A stretch of DNA of 64,000 nt, taken from the NCBI GenBank assembly GCA_021432635.1, contig MU270039.1, positions 445,940 to 509,939 on the forward strand, written 5' to 3'. Both the position numbers and the translations under genes were made by a program. Below, in pieces: positions 22,885 to 34,817 of this stretch. Below the pieces are notes generated by a model. That model saw only the letters and a list, made by a program, of their open reading frames with translations, was not told the origin of the DNA and did no database searches. Source of the DNA: Thozetella sp. PMI_491 (lineage: Eukaryota; Ascomycota; Sordariomycetes; Chaetosphaeriales; Chaetosphaeriaceae). Position 1 is the first letter of the stretch, and each line of letters starts with the position of its first letter.

Positions 22885-24915
22885 TTAAGCCCTGGTATAT
22901 CTCGGAAGGGGAACTTTGAGGTACAAAAGCGGCGCATGCTGCTGGCTACCATGTGTATCCGTCTCCGCAAATCCGCCACTAATCAGGGGCCTCACGATGG
23001 TAGCCTTGTACGCCATAGCCTGGTCCCAATACATCGAGACAAGAACTTCCTTCTCGGGGATAGAATACAGCTTTGCAATGGTGGCTTTGTTGAGTAGGTT
23101 GGACGACTTGAAAGCTTCATAGGTATCGTTGTCGCCGAACATGACATCAAGAGTAAGCTCATAGGGCCCAGAGTTCTTACTGCGCACAACAGAGGTTACA
23201 TCCGCCAGGTAGCAAGTGCCTGGTTCCGGTTCCGCCTGCAGGTAGTAGATCCTGGGCGCCTTCATTCTCGGTTCCTCCTTCGCGCAGACGGGCTGAGTTT
23301 GTTCCAGCTTGGGAAGCGTTACTTCGGGTTAGTGGGCGAAAAAAGGGTTAAGGGCGGGTGGTGCAGCCTGTAGTCCATGATGCCATCACTTACGAGCTTC
23401 TTGAAGATAAGTATTAGTGCCTTGCACCGTGATAGCTCGAATAGGACATAGAGCGACGGGGTCGCACTTGTGCATGATGTGATATACGTCGAACTCTGCG
23501 AGAGGTCCCGATGGCATCTCGCAAGGGGTGAATGGCCAGGCAAAATTGCCAGCGGTTGCAAGTTGACCGGGATAGGGAATGTGGCAGAAGCCAAATTTGC
23601 AGCCACTGGCGCTTTGGTTGGCAAGTTGCTGTGTCGCTGCGCGTGCCTGGAGAACGACGCAGACTTCCTTCGGCAGGGACTTATCAGGTTCCAGCCGGCC
23701 CATGACGCCGTCGATGCCGTACCGATGAATCTTCAGGCCAAACTCCACATTGCACATCTTCTCTTTGACCATAACTTCCAGAGTGTTGAGCAGATAGTCG
23801 AGCTGGGAAATGAGGATAGGGTTCCTGAAAGCGCCTATGACTGCGGTGTAGTAACCGGCTGTGCGGGCTCCCTCGATCTTCAATGTGTACTCCTCGGCGG
23901 ATTCCACCTCCCATTTTGGCCCCCGAACTCGCACATGGTTGTAAGCGATCTGCTCGTACGTGGCGCTAGCCAGGTGGAGGGTTACCCCCGGGCCTTGTAG
24001 GATATCAGGGCGGCTCTTCTCGTATAGGAAGTGCGAGGCAACGCTCACGGAAGTCATCTGAGACTTGGGATCGAGGGCCATGACGTCCACGTATTCGTCC
24101 GTAACAATAGCGAGGGCTTCCCTGGACTTGGGAATCGAGCACTGGCCCCCGCACTCAAGGATTTTGCCCATGGCGTAGTTAATCCCCAAGCACCGTTAGC
24201 TTCCGCGGCTTGTCAGCCGCTAAGCCATATCTCGGTAGGTATGGTGGACGGGGAAAGTAAAGGCGACCGAGAAGAGCGTTAGGCACATACCCTGGTTCTT
24301 GAAGCCCTTGTACATGCAGTAGGCAGCATACGGGACAGGGTCGTACACCCTGCCCCCGATGATGACATCAAAGTCGGGATTTTCTTCCATCGCTTTGATG
24401 TAAGGCTCTTGTCCCATCTGCGCCACGATGCGTGTCGCAATCGAGATTTCATGCCCCGTCAGCTCCGGGACGCCGCCGCCACAGGGGCTAATCAGGCCAT
24501 CGGCCAGCTTCTAGATAACCAAGTCCTTAGATATCTCCGAGTAGATGCCGATGACCTTCATAGTGCGGTATCCATTTTCCCAGATCAGCTTCTCGACAAT
24601 TCCGATGAGAAGGTCCACGAATTGGTTCTCCCCATCGCCTCCAGCGGATCCAATTAAGATGGGGATCCGTCGCAAGTGGGTGACGCGCAGCATGGCGGCC
24701 AAATCGCGCTCAAATCCGGACCGCGGAAGCGAGAGCGTACCAGTGGCCAGGCGGCCGGGCCCTGAATCTGTCGAGCCGCTATCCATGATCATGGCGTCCA
24801 TGCCCAAATTTTCAACTGCATTCCATAGGATCTTCTCGCTGAAGCCCTGCCCTAGCATGCCGATGGGCGTGATGATACGTAGCTCATCCCTCTGGTGGGG
24901 CGATAAAGATCCCAT
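22885..24915 (-). pseudogene. Broken AtuA-like gene (DUF1446 plus DUF4387 domains)
   Basis: The exon plan is 24915-24291, 24185-23394 and 23321-22885; all phases agree, for about 617 codons. The first 470 codons match the acyclic-terpene-utilisation AtuA / DUF1446 family: Gly-Ser-Ala-Gly-Gly-Asp, Ile-Ile-Gly-Gly-Arg-Val-Tyr-Asp-Pro and Met-Gly-Lys-Ile-Leu-Glu-Cys-Gly-Gly. The C-terminal 110 match DUF4387 (Asp-Val-Thr-Ser-Val-Val-Arg-Ser-Lys-Asn). Two lesions are visible. An in-frame TAG at 24513-24511 falls in the middle of conserved sequence. The first intron has a good donor (GTATGT) and branch site (GCTAAC, 24200-24195), but GG stands where the acceptor AG should be (24187-24186). The protein would be truncated at about 134 residues. 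Family members act in terpene or acyl-CoA-type catabolism. The gene looks recently dead, since the rest is well preserved. Confidence 0.75.
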
Positions 24916-25416
24916 GGCTAGACAAGGTAAAGGGGGTCGGGCTGAATAACAAGACGAGGCAAATTCAAGTATAGGTTCCTGCTATCTGTTTTTTGCTTTT
25001 CAAATAATACCACAGCGAGGCACACAACTTACAAGCCCATGTCGGGAAGCCCAGGTAAATATACTAAACATCATACCTTAGCATTGGAAGTTGGAATAGG
25101 AGGAGAGAATTAAAATGTGACAGTCGACAATGATCGCACTAGCCAATTCTCCGTACCAGGCTTTTCAACCTCCTCCCCCCCCGCTCCCCCCCTCCTCTTC
25201 TTCCTCCGCAATGCGGCAGTCCGGCCGCATCCCGCCATTGGGACTAGAGCAGGGGTGGGAATGGGAGTAACTTGGCTTGGCATTGCGAGAATCGCGACAC
25301 TAGGCCGGTCTTTGGTAACTCCGCCCTTCGCACGCATTAAGTACGCAAGCGTTTCTCACTCCTTTGTGCTGCTATCGCAACTTCCTTTCGTCCCACCGCG
25401 CCAACGCACACCTGCA
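24916..25416. other. Intergenic region between two broken genes
   Basis: It holds the former promoter of the AtuA-like gene on the minus side and of the zinc-cluster relic on the plus side. A C/T-rich tract lies at 25168-25206, typical of fungal promoters. No gene is seen. Confidence 0.45.
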
Positions 25417-25497
25417 ATGAAGTCCAAAGCATGCACCAGATGCAGGCAGTGGAAAGTCCGTTGAGATGCGGATGAGCGCTCACGAATGGAATGCTCT
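25417..25497 (+). pseudogene. Relic of a Zn2Cys6 transcription factor N-terminus
   Basis: The ATG at 25417 opens with Met-Lys-Ser-Lys-Ala-Cys-Thr-Arg-Cys-Arg-Gln-Trp-Lys-Val-Arg, the start of a fungal zinc cluster (Cys-x2-Cys-x6-Cys). The third Cys position is TGA (25462-25464), and the same frame goes on with Asp-Ala-Asp-Glu-Arg-Ser and a later Cys. After about 25500 the DNA becomes AT-rich and nothing more of the gene can be followed. A single base change from a Cys codon would explain the stop, but the loss of the rest shows a dead gene. It may once have been the regulator of one of the neighbouring loci; that is a guess. Confidence 0.6.
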
Positions 25498-27029
25498 AGT
25501 ATAGCCAAAGCTATCACAAGCTTGCCATAGTGTAGCTAAACCTTACTGTGACTATTATAGTGGCGTTTGTTAACTTTACTATGTATTATACATGACACTA
25601 GTTATAACTCGTCAGCTCTAACAAGCTCTACATATAAAGGGAGCAGGTCTAGGATAAGACTCCGCAAGCCCTAAGTGGCTGCATCTATCAATGTAGCTCA
25701 ATTGTGATTATTACTGGATTTTCGCTGTGCTTAGAGATACAAGGTATAGTATCTACTTGTCAAGGTTGGCTCTTTGTTGTTGCACAAAAGAGGAGAGGTT
25801 CCCCTTTGGCCTACCCTATGTCTAAAGGTTTAAATAGCAAGTGAGAGTAGGTACAGGATTTGTTGGCTGGGTAACTTAAGGTGGTTCGTGCTGTGACACT
25901 ACTGCGTAGATTGACGGCTTTTCATTTCTTCTATATCCACGGCCCAACTTTTAAGGCTTACTAAAGATAAATTATCTTATATACTAGACAAAAGACTAAT
26001 TAATACCTTAGAGTTAAAATATTTCCATAATATTTTACAATATTAAAATAAAAATAAATCTAGTATATAAGGACAGTATTGTATTTTATTTAAAGATATT
26101 ATCCGCTAACTTATAATTCACATAATAAAAGGTAATTATCTACATAAATAACCTATCTCCTGCTTCTACTACCTCTATTATAAGTAGCTGTTATATATCG
26201 CTTCCCTGGACTAAATTAAGAGTCTAGTCCACCTATATAGCCACGAGTTCAAAGTGTGGGTAGAGCCCGCCCCGGCCCCGGCCCCCAAACACACACATCC
26301 TCCGCGCCTTTTCTGGCATATAACTGTGTTAAATAACCCCATGGTAGCCCTCTCACAAGTGCCGAATGGAACGGCAGCAATATAGACTTCAACACGATCC
26401 GGTCAAAAATGACTACTCTCAGCGGTCGGCGCCCAACTATCCGCCCGAGCTTTTGGGCGGGCCGCACGGATAAAGTGCTTAACCCGAGGGAGCCGCTTTG
26501 ACCTGCTTCTACATCGAATTCTCCGATTCGCGCGCTTCCTGGATCAGCGGGGAAAGCTATCTAGCTGCCGATGGCAGTGCGGTTGCAGACAGGATCCGGA
26601 GCAGCAGATGCGTGTTGATGGCCATGTCTTGGAGGGGGGCAGCAACAACTAGTCCAAGGGGCCCCGCCTCTAAATCGGTGCGTTTGACTGGCAACGCAAC
26701 TGAGAACGACGGATATTATGGCTATAGGACCCTAGGGCCGGCGCTGCCGGAATCTTTGATTCGAAGCGGAGTTACAATTTCACTGTCTAGACCACAACTG
26801 AAGCTATACTAAGCGGCTGTATGCAGAGTTTTCCCAAGGAGAGCTACGGGTATCTTGTGATGAGGCCCAAGTTTGACTAAAAAAGATGAAATTGGCGAGG
26901 TTTAGGGTTGGATGGAACAAAACTACGACTCCTTACCTGCCCAGATAGTACGTGGGAGAGTGTGTCACCTACCTGTGGCAATTATTTCCCAGGTAGTTTC
27001 TCAATCTCATTTATATATCACGTGGCAAG
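25498..27029. other. AT-rich decayed region, then GH27 promoter
   Basis: About 25500-26230 is strongly AT-rich and full of stops in all frames, with TA-rich runs, as in RIP-mutated DNA. From 26240 the composition returns to normal. The last few hundred bases should hold the alpha-galactosidase promoter, including a CACGTG element at 27020-27025, six bases before its start codon. No gene is supported; the open frames at 26249-26812 lack protein-like features. Confidence 0.5.
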
Positions 27030-28525
27030 ATGTTCGAGCAGCTGGCTTTCGTTCTCGCTTTAGCCATCCCCGGCGCTTCGTCACTCTCTGTCCGGGAGAA
27101 GATGCTGGAGAATGGGGTGGGACGAACACCAGCACTGGGCTGGAATTCTTGGGTGGGTACTCACTACTTTTTTTTCATCATCCATCAACGGTTGCGATAT
27201 CGTGACGAGAACTAATACCATACAACAGAACCAAGGAGGCTGTAAGGCCGCTACAGAATCCGTGGTCCTGAACACGGCCAAGGCCTTCACTGAGCTGGGC
27301 CTTAAGGATCTTGGCTATATCTACGTCAATATAGACGACTGTTGGTCGATGAAGCAGCGCAACTCAACGGGTCACCTCGTCCCGGACCCCACCAAGTTCC
27401 CGAGAGGTATAGATGGGCTCGCCAAAGAGATCCACGGTATGGGCCTCAAGCTGGGCTTGTACGGCGACGCAGGCACGCTGACATGTGCTGGCTATCCTGG
27501 CTCCTACGGCAGTGAGCAGAAAGACGCCGACACGTTGGCAGCCTGGGGCGTCGACTACTGGAAGTTCGACAACTGCCTGACGGAGAGGCCGTATACCAAT
27601 AAGGGCATCAAATCGAATGTGTATTATCTCACTATGCGCGATGCTCTGCTCAAGACAGGGAGACCCATCTTGTACTCTATCTGCCAGTGGGGGAGGGACG
27701 AGGTTTGGACGTGGGCTGGTGAAGTGGGCAACTCGTGGCGCATGAGCCCGGATATCACAAACAACTGGAGCTCGGTCGCAAGTATCGCTGGCAAGGCGGC
27801 CAGTATCTACATGTACTCGGCTCCCGGACGGTTCAATGACCTGGACATGATGGTGCGTATCACGAAAACCTCTTCACTCGCGCATAGATGTACTTCGATT
27901 TTCGCTTGGGGTCCTCAGGCTGCTAGCTTGACCGTTATCCAAAGCTCAGTTGACTAACACAGTTGGGACCAGGAGCTTGGAAACAACGTTCTTACGGAAG
28001 CCGAAGAACGGGCACACTTTGGTCTGTGGGCCATCATGAAGTCTCCCATCATCATGGGCACGGATATGACTAAACTGAAGGCATCAACGCTGCAGATTAT
28101 CAAGAACAAGGTATGTCCTAGTAGCTGCCGAAATCGTGGTTTAGCCAAGCATAACGCTGACACGTCCGGTATCATTGCTCCAACAGGCCATCCTTGCCAT
28201 CAACCAAGATCCACTCGGCTCAGCTGCCACAACTTTTACCCCGAAGCACCAGATGGCAGCCAACAGCACAAAGCTATCCAAGTACTTCGCTGGCCCTCTT
28301 TCCGACGGCATTGTTGTCGGTATCGTCGCGGCTGATGGGCCCGAGACCTTGACTGTCAACTTCACCGACGTGCCCGGCCTTGGTGTCGGGTCTTTTGCAT
28401 GGACAGAGCTGTATAGTGGGCGGGATGGCGTGGGAACGTCAGTGTCGCAGAAACTCGACACTCACGATATGGCAATCTTCAAGGTGGCCCGGCCGGCTGC
28501 TGCCGATGCTCGGGTTGCGGCATAA
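27030..28525 (+). CDS. GH27 alpha-galactosidase, secreted
   Basis: Four exons (27030-27152, 27229-27852, 27973-28110, 28187-28525) give 407 residues. A signal peptide of about 19 residues (hydrophobic core, then Ala-Ser-Ser-Leu-Ser) is followed by Thr-Pro-Ala-Leu-Gly-Trp-Asn-Ser-Trp, the usual GH27 start, which is split by intron 1. The nucleophile Asp155 lies in Tyr-Trp-Lys-Phe-Asp-Asn-Cys. The acid/base region is Phe-Asn-Asp-Leu-Asp-Met (Asp245/Asp247). Ile-Asn-Asp-Asp-Cys-Trp is replaced by the close Ile-Asp-Asp-Cys-Trp. A beta-sandwich C-terminal domain follows Ala-Ile-Asn-Gln-Asp-Pro. It releases alpha-galactose from oligosaccharides and hemicelluloses outside the cell. It faces the GH95 gene tail to tail, 331 bp apart. 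Confidence 0.92.
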
Positions 28526-28856
28526 CGGGTTACCTATCATATGCAGCATGCTTACATGCCTATCTTCGAGAGTCCAGGTTCGCAGAAGTATGTGGATGCT
28601 ATAGTCAAACAAAGCTTCCGCCTGCAACAGACAATGATTTCTCGTCCAATTTTGTGTCCCTGTTCATGAATCCGACACCTCGGAAGGTGGCTCCTTTGTG
28701 ATACTAAGAGGAGCTCGGGAGGAGATAACAACGATTACTATACCTTGAGCACGATATCCTCGAGAACATTATCCCTCCTGAATGCCAGGAAGCGAAGAAT
28801 ATTTGTGAAGATTTCTCAGAAACCTGGATTTACGGCAGTGTATCCTCCTAGCTGCT
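28526..28856. other. Convergent intergenic region between GH27 and GH95
   Basis: 331 bp between two gene ends, presumably 3' untranslated regions and terminators. No gene is seen. Confidence 0.55.
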
Positions 28857-31361
28857 TCATTCACTAGTGGCAGCCAAGCGTCCGCCCATAACCGTGTAAA
28901 CCTTGCCTGCCTTCGTGTCAATAGGACCCGTATACGGCGCACCATTGACCATAACCGGGGCCCCTCCCTGCACACGAATAGCTAGGGTGCCACCGCTCCT
29001 CGAGGTGATCGACGCATTGGTCAGGGCCTTATCCACCCATGCCATATCTACGACAAAGTTACCCCTCGCAACCAACCCTGTCACGCTCCCAGCAGGTACC
29101 GCCGCCGGTAGTGCCGGGAGCAGGTGGACGACGTCGGCATGACTTTGCAGCAGCATCTCGGCGATTCCCGCAGCGAGTCCGAAGTTGCCGTCGATTTGGA
29201 AGCTCGTTCCCGGACCGCCATCCGTGTTCCACAGGTTCTCGCTCGGGTACTTCTGCACGAAGGATTGTACGTGGCTCCATGCCGTATCGCCAAGGAGCAG
29301 GCGCGCGTACAGGTTGATCACCCAGGCGCGCGACCATCCCGTGCTTCCTGACCCGGCGGCCATGCGCTGGTCCAGTAGCACTTTGGATGCCGCAGCGTAT
29401 TTCGATGACACGAGAGGCGTGAGCTGGTTTCCCGGGTAGAGGCCCCAGAGTGGCGACATGTGCCGGTGTCCAGGCTCCGACTCGCTGTACTCGTCGCGCC
29501 ACTCGAGAATCTGACCCTTGGAGCCGATTTTTGGCGACCGAAGCTTGGCCAAATAATCAACGGCATTCGCACAATCCGCGCTACTCGAGAGGCCGAGGAC
29601 TGCGCACGTCTCGTTGACGTTCGCAAAGAGCTGGTACAGCAGCTGGTTATCCATGGCGATGCTAATGTCGAGCCCCTCGGTCTTGCCCGACTGATTCATG
29701 CCTGACGGGACAACGAAGGCATGCTCCGGCGACAAAGATGGTCCGGCGGTCCAATAGCCCTTCCACTTGAAGAGGTGGCAGTAGAAGAACTGCGCCGTCT
29801 GCTGGAGAATGGGCCAAGCCGTCTCCTGCAGGAAGGTCCTGTTCTGCATCCAGCGGTAATGCTCCATGACGTCTGCCGAGAGCCAAGCAGCTCCCATGGG
29901 CCACACTGTGTAGGGTGTTCCCTTGTCAACTGGCGCTGAATCGCCCCACAGGTCTGTGTTGTGGTGCAGCACGAAGCCCGAATCGCACCCGTACATGGTC
30001 TTGGCCACAGCCCGGCCCCGGGGGATAGCGATTTTGATCAAGTCAAAAACAGGCTTCTGCGTCTCAGCCAAGTTTGTCACGAGGGCGTGCCAGTAGTTCA
30101 TCTCAAGGTTGATGTTGACCGTGTACTTGCTCTGCCAGGCCGGCTTATAATCCTGGTTCCAGATGCCCTGCAGGTTAGCGGGCAGCGAAAGCCGGCCAGT
30201 GTCACGGGATGATGCGGCGAGAAGGTGGCGCGCGTAGTTGAACATCAAGGTGATGAGCTGCGGGTCAGACCTTGGGCTCTTCTTGTAGTTGCTCAGACGA
30301 GTAACGATAGGTTTTGCTCCAGCATTGCCGGACGATCCAAGGTCAAGCTTCACTCGACCCATGAGACCACTGAAGTCGTCGACGGCAGCGCTCCGGACGG
30401 TAGGATAGCCATCGGCCACGGCAGCGTCCAGCTTCTTTTTCAATTCGACTTGCGCCGCCGCCGCATCTGAGTGCCGGTAGGACGTCTCGGCGTTAAAGAA
30501 TATGTCCACCGTGTCCGCGCCGGCTATCGAAATCGTCTTTCCGTCAGAGAGAGCAGTACCTATAAGCAACGTCAACCTAGCTCACGGGTAGTTCCGTTCA
30601 GATGCATGTTGCACCTCACCGTTCGAGTTAACGACCCTGGCCTCGGCCCAGAAAGTTATGGCGCCTGTTGATTGGCCACTGTTGGCATTCAGCTTGACTG
30701 CGTGTCCACTGGCGCCGTCCTCGCGGCCGACACTCGCCACCTGAGAAAGAACCCATTGGCTCCGAGATAGGGATATCTTGACGTCGAGCTTGCCGGCATC
30801 AGTGGCACTGAGTCGGAAGGCAAGGACTCCATGCGGATAGCTAGCTACGTACTCCCGGCTGTAGTTAATGCCACCGTACGCATAGGAAAGACCGGCTGTG
30901 CCCTGCAACGTGTCCAACCAACGCGTGTATGATGAGACTCCCGTACCATGGCCCAGGTCCATATTCAAATTGACAAGTGGGTTGTAAGCACGGGGGGAAG
31001 TCGGGTTGCCGGCCATAGCGCTCATAGCTAACTGCCCAGCGCTGGTGATGTTACCTGCTAGGAGCATCTGGCGGATCTGCGTGACGGCGCCGTTGGAGGC
31101 CGGGTTGGCGCGGTCCTGCCATGGCCCGCTCCACACCGAATTCTCATTCAGGACGACCTTTTCAACTGCGACAGACCCGAACACGGCTGCACCCAGACGT
31201 CCGTTCCCGATGGGTAGCGCGCCGGCGAAGTTGGAAGCCTCGGCTGTGTACCATGCGAAGCGCGATCCATCCCAAGGCGTGCTGCTGTCCACGCCCTCAG
31301 CGAATGCTATGAACCACCAGACAAAGGAAGCTAGGACGAGGCATTTTTCAACGGGTATCAT
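28857..31361 (-). CDS. GH95 alpha-L-fucosidase (1,2-alpha-fucosidase type), secreted
   Basis: Two exons (31361-30620 and 30559-28857) give 814 residues. The start at 31361 was chosen because it is the first ATG and gives a signal peptide (Met-Ile-Pro-Val-Glu-Lys, then a hydrophobic core). The N-terminal domain has Leu-Pro-Ile-Gly-Asn-Gly-Arg-Leu-Gly-Ala and Asn-Glu-Asn-Ser-Val-Trp-Ser-Gly. The catalytic (alpha/alpha)6 barrel shows Asn396/Asn398 in Asn-Ile-Asn-Leu-Glu-Met-Asn-Tyr-Trp, Glu600 in Leu-Glu-Trp-Arg-Asp-Glu-Tyr and Asp704 in Phe-Gln-Ile-Asp-Gly-Asn-Phe-Gly. These correspond to the known GH95 catalytic set. The usual His-Arg-His-x-Ser-His reads His-Arg-His-Met-Ser-Pro. It would remove terminal alpha-1,2-fucose, for example from xyloglucan side chains. 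Confidence 0.92.
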
Positions 31362-33544
31362 TGCGACAGATACATCTGCCAGGTAGCTTGATCTCAAGCG
31401 CAGGCCGTTGGCGTAAGAAGCTGCTTCGGGATATCCTTTTACGAGCAGGGGCGAGGAACCAGACGACGCTTGCCCATCAAAGGGTATATTACGATTTGCA
31501 TAGGCTCAGTTTCTGCGAAAGCGCTGTAGCTTTACGCTGGTAGGGCTCCATCTTAGAAAATTCTAGAGGCATGCGGAGATTCACAGTGAAGCTGCGAACA
31601 CACCGAAGATGGATCGGCTGTTCGGCGCGGATACGCGGTTTTGGTAATTTCTTCTTTAGGCATCTTGGTGAACGTGGCGGTAAGTTGAGAAATCCTATCG
31701 CTAGCAGCAACACCATGGCAGCTTTGAACCCCGCCTACCAGCTGAGAGGGAGGGGTTCCCGGGAGAGGATTTACCCAATTCGTGCGCATATGGGGTTCGT
31801 CCGGTCTGCGACGCCAGGTTGCCGCGTCTTGCACGATACCAAAAACATCCCAGCATTGCCTGCCGACGGTCTCGGCAGTCCCGTACACACTGGCCCGATA
31901 GAGGGAAGCAGTGGTTGTTTGAGCTCTTTCAGGTAATGGCAGGCTCACGTATTCTCTAGGGATACTCACGCGGGTAATCTACGCCCCAGATTGGTAACGG
32001 CTCACACCGAGGAAAATTACCCCTGCACGGGTCGTCTGGGATTTCCAGGAACATGACCAGGAAATACAACGTATTAGCTAGATACACACCTCTGGGACCG
32101 TCCAGCACTCCAGGTGACGGCTCCCCGGCCTAGATTAATTTCTTTGTGACACCCTTCGTCCCTTACGTATAGTATGTGGCTTGGCTTGTGGCAGTCTAAG
32201 TCTGACCAATACCGTCGCCGTATTGTGACCACGACCCGCTTCGCGCTAGCACCGCTAGGCTTTGTCACCGCTCAAAAGTAGGCCCTGTGTAGCCAGACAC
32301 GGGCCGTGGTTCGCATATAATGACGATCAACGACATCACAGCAGTGCATCATGAAGCTTTCTAACATCTACGATAAAACGCACTCGCACCGACTCACCTT
32401 CACATCACGATAAGGCGATGCGCTCGTGGCGACACAAGGGAGAGGCCCGTATGCCAGGGCGTCATAGATAAGAGTGTTGCAAATCTAACTCGAATTAAAA
32501 GAACACAAGTTATAGGTTAGGACTCTATGAAATATCTATCTTAAACAGGGCTGTCGTCTGTTCTAGGACACCCGGCCCATTCAAAGACAATACTAACGAG
32601 TGCATATCGGGCGGAGGATATTTCCCACCTCGTCATAAAGGCAACCGACAGTGCTCTCGGCAGCGCTGCAGAATGTTGATCTGGAAGAGTCTCGACTTTA
32701 ACCGTCAAGGCTTTGCCCCTCATAGGTGCTGCATAAGTGCACATGCCGAAACTCTCTGCCGTTGCAGGATAGGAGCGGTTCGGAATACACAACCGCGGAT
32801 ATGCATACCAAGGCACAGAAAATGACGTGTTTGTTTGGCTTGGCGTTGTAAGGTTCTGACCCGCCCAAGGGGTTGTCGGAGAGGACCCTCAATTCGACCA
32901 AGTTGGTACTACATCTCGGAACTTGCGATCCGCTCTCTTTTCTCGCCTTGGTTGTAATGTTCAGGTACCTCGAGCGATCCTTCCTCCGTCCAACTCGCTT
33001 AGCAGTAAATTGAGCTGCAGACGATGGTTGAAGAAGTCCATCAATGTTGCAAACCTGCTGGCGGTCAGACGATTGGTGGCCCTGAGGACCAATCAGCCGC
33101 GCGCCCACCCATCCCCCTCAGTGCCGGGGTCCGGGGCCGAAGCGTGTTTGATGTGCTATCCCGAGCGCTCGTCTTCGGACGGCTCGGTAATTTAGGCGAG
33201 TTTGCAGAATGCGGGGACCCGGCCAGGGCCACAACAAATGGGTGACCAGGCGCAAACATGGGGCAAGAACTTGGTCTGATCGCCACCCCCGTTATGCGGC
33301 CTAAGACCGTCGACAGACGGACGAGAGAAAAGAGCCGCGCCCAGCGTTGCGGTTATGTTATCATATTGGCCTTGCTTCCCGCCCGTCCCTCCCGTCCCTC
33401 TTTCCTGCCCGCTTCTCCGTCTTCCCATTTTTGCCGACCGCCATTATTGGATACGCCATGGTGGGCCCTTTTACAAGACGCAGTGAGAAGACGACCGATA
33501 GCATCGAAGTCGAGGCGGCCTTGACCCGACCCTAACGACCCAAG
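31362..33544. promoter_or_regulatory. Long divergent intergenic region (GH95 and receptor promoters)
   Basis: 2.2 kb between two divergent starts. A full ATG-to-stop open frame of 138 codons runs on the minus strand at 31969-31553, but I do not recognise it and it could be chance. The bases just upstream of 33545 are pyrimidine-rich (33365-33440), as in many fungal promoters. No RNA gene or repeat is seen. Confidence 0.45.
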
Positions 33545-34817
33545 ATGGGTACCGAAAGTAACAGCGACGGCTTGGCGTCCGATATTGCCGAACCGCCGAC
33601 CGATGACTTGGGTTTCACACTCAATTGCGCAGTCTGGGCTCTTGCGGGGGCTTCCGTCCTATTTCTTGGACTGCGCATCTATGCCAAGCTCTGGAGGGGC
33701 CGGAGGCTATGGTGGGACGATTATATTTTGATTGCAGGCTGGGTGAGTAAAGCTACATCACCAGATCGTGGACGGGTGTGATCTCTTTTCAGGAGAGAGA
33801 ATAGGTGAGGACCGACATTGCTGACATCCAGCCGCCTCGGCCCAGCTCGCCCTCGCCATTTCATGTGCATTCCAGACGGTGTGCGTCAGCTTCGGGCTTG
33901 GGAAGCACGGCCGCTTCATCAAGCCTGAGAATCTGCCGTCACTGCTCCTGTTCTCATATCTGGCCGGCTTCTTCTCCATCCTAGCTGCTGTGTGGACGAA
34001 ATCTTCCTTCGCCATAACACTCCTAAGCATCTCTGAGGGCTGGACGAGGAAGATCGTCCTGTTCATCCTTGTTTCGGTCAACATCGTGCTGGGCCTGAAC
34101 GCGGCGCTCCAATGGGTCCAGTGCTGGCCGGTCAGCAAACTGTGGCTCAGCGGCCCTGGCGTCTGTTGGCTTGGCTTCGCTAGAGTCCGGGCATACAATA
34201 CCTTCGTGGCCGGTGAGTGTATTCAAGACATCCGGACCGCTGGGAAGTTTCTTACTTACTCCATCGTCGCAGCCTATTCTGGCGCTGCGGACATAGTCTT
34301 GGCACTGCTGCCTTGGAAGATCATCTGGACTGCCAAGATTCGCAGGAACGAGAAGCTTGGGGCCCTCTTTGCCATGAGTATGGGAGTCTTGTCCGTCCAC
34401 CCGACCCCTCTTCTTGATGCTGAGTCCCTGTCGTTAAGCCTATTACTCACATACCTGTTTCGCTAGTGCTGGCATCACATCGTTCCTCAAGATCGCCTCT
34501 CTTGTTGCTATTGGCAACTCAGACCTAAGTAAAGAATTTCTCTCCCGAAAGTGCTTATCAGACGCCCCTCCGTTGACACTCTACAAGTCACCATGGTCAC
34601 CCTATTCATATTCGCCACGGCCGAGGGGGCTGTCACTATTATAGCGGCATCAATCCCCATCCTCCGAGCTCTCCTTCACCGGCAGACACTAACATCTACT
34701 CCGTCTGTCCCACCCGATTTCAAAGTCAACGAAATGCCACTGTCGACAAGAAGAGGAGTGGACGACAGTCCAGCTTTTAAGCCTTTGTCTCCCAACGATT
34801 TTTCTGTAATGTATTGA
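33545..34817 (+). CDS. Seven-helix fungal rhodopsin-like membrane protein (SAT4/PTH11-like)
   Basis: Five exons (33545-33742, 33846-34212, 34273-34390, 34467-34528, 34588-34817) give 324 residues. Seven hydrophobic helices are visible. The pattern matches the fungal rhodopsin-domain family: an acidic short N-terminus, Trp-Trp-Asp-Asp-Tyr in the first loop, Phe-Gly-Leu-Gly-Lys-His, Ala-Tyr-Ser-Gly-Ala-Ala-Asp-Ile-Val-Leu-Ala-Leu-Leu-Pro-Trp, and Ile-Ile-Ala-Ala-Ser-Ile-Pro-Ile-Leu-Arg before a short cytosolic tail. I see no CFEM domain. Related proteins are proposed receptors or sensors in the plasma membrane. Its place between two secreted glycosidase genes may reflect sugar or plant sensing, which is inference. 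Intron 2 is 60 bp and could be retained in frame. The donor of intron 3 (GTCCGT) is weak. Confidence 0.75.

Noticed and set aside
31553-31969. Minus-strand ATG-to-stop frame of 138 codons
   Set aside because: No recognisable domain, no splice context and no neighbour support; not strong enough to call a gene.
34529-34587. Apparent frameshift near the end of the receptor gene
   Set aside because: A 59-bp intron (GTAAAG to ACAAG) restores the frame exactly, so no lesion is needed.
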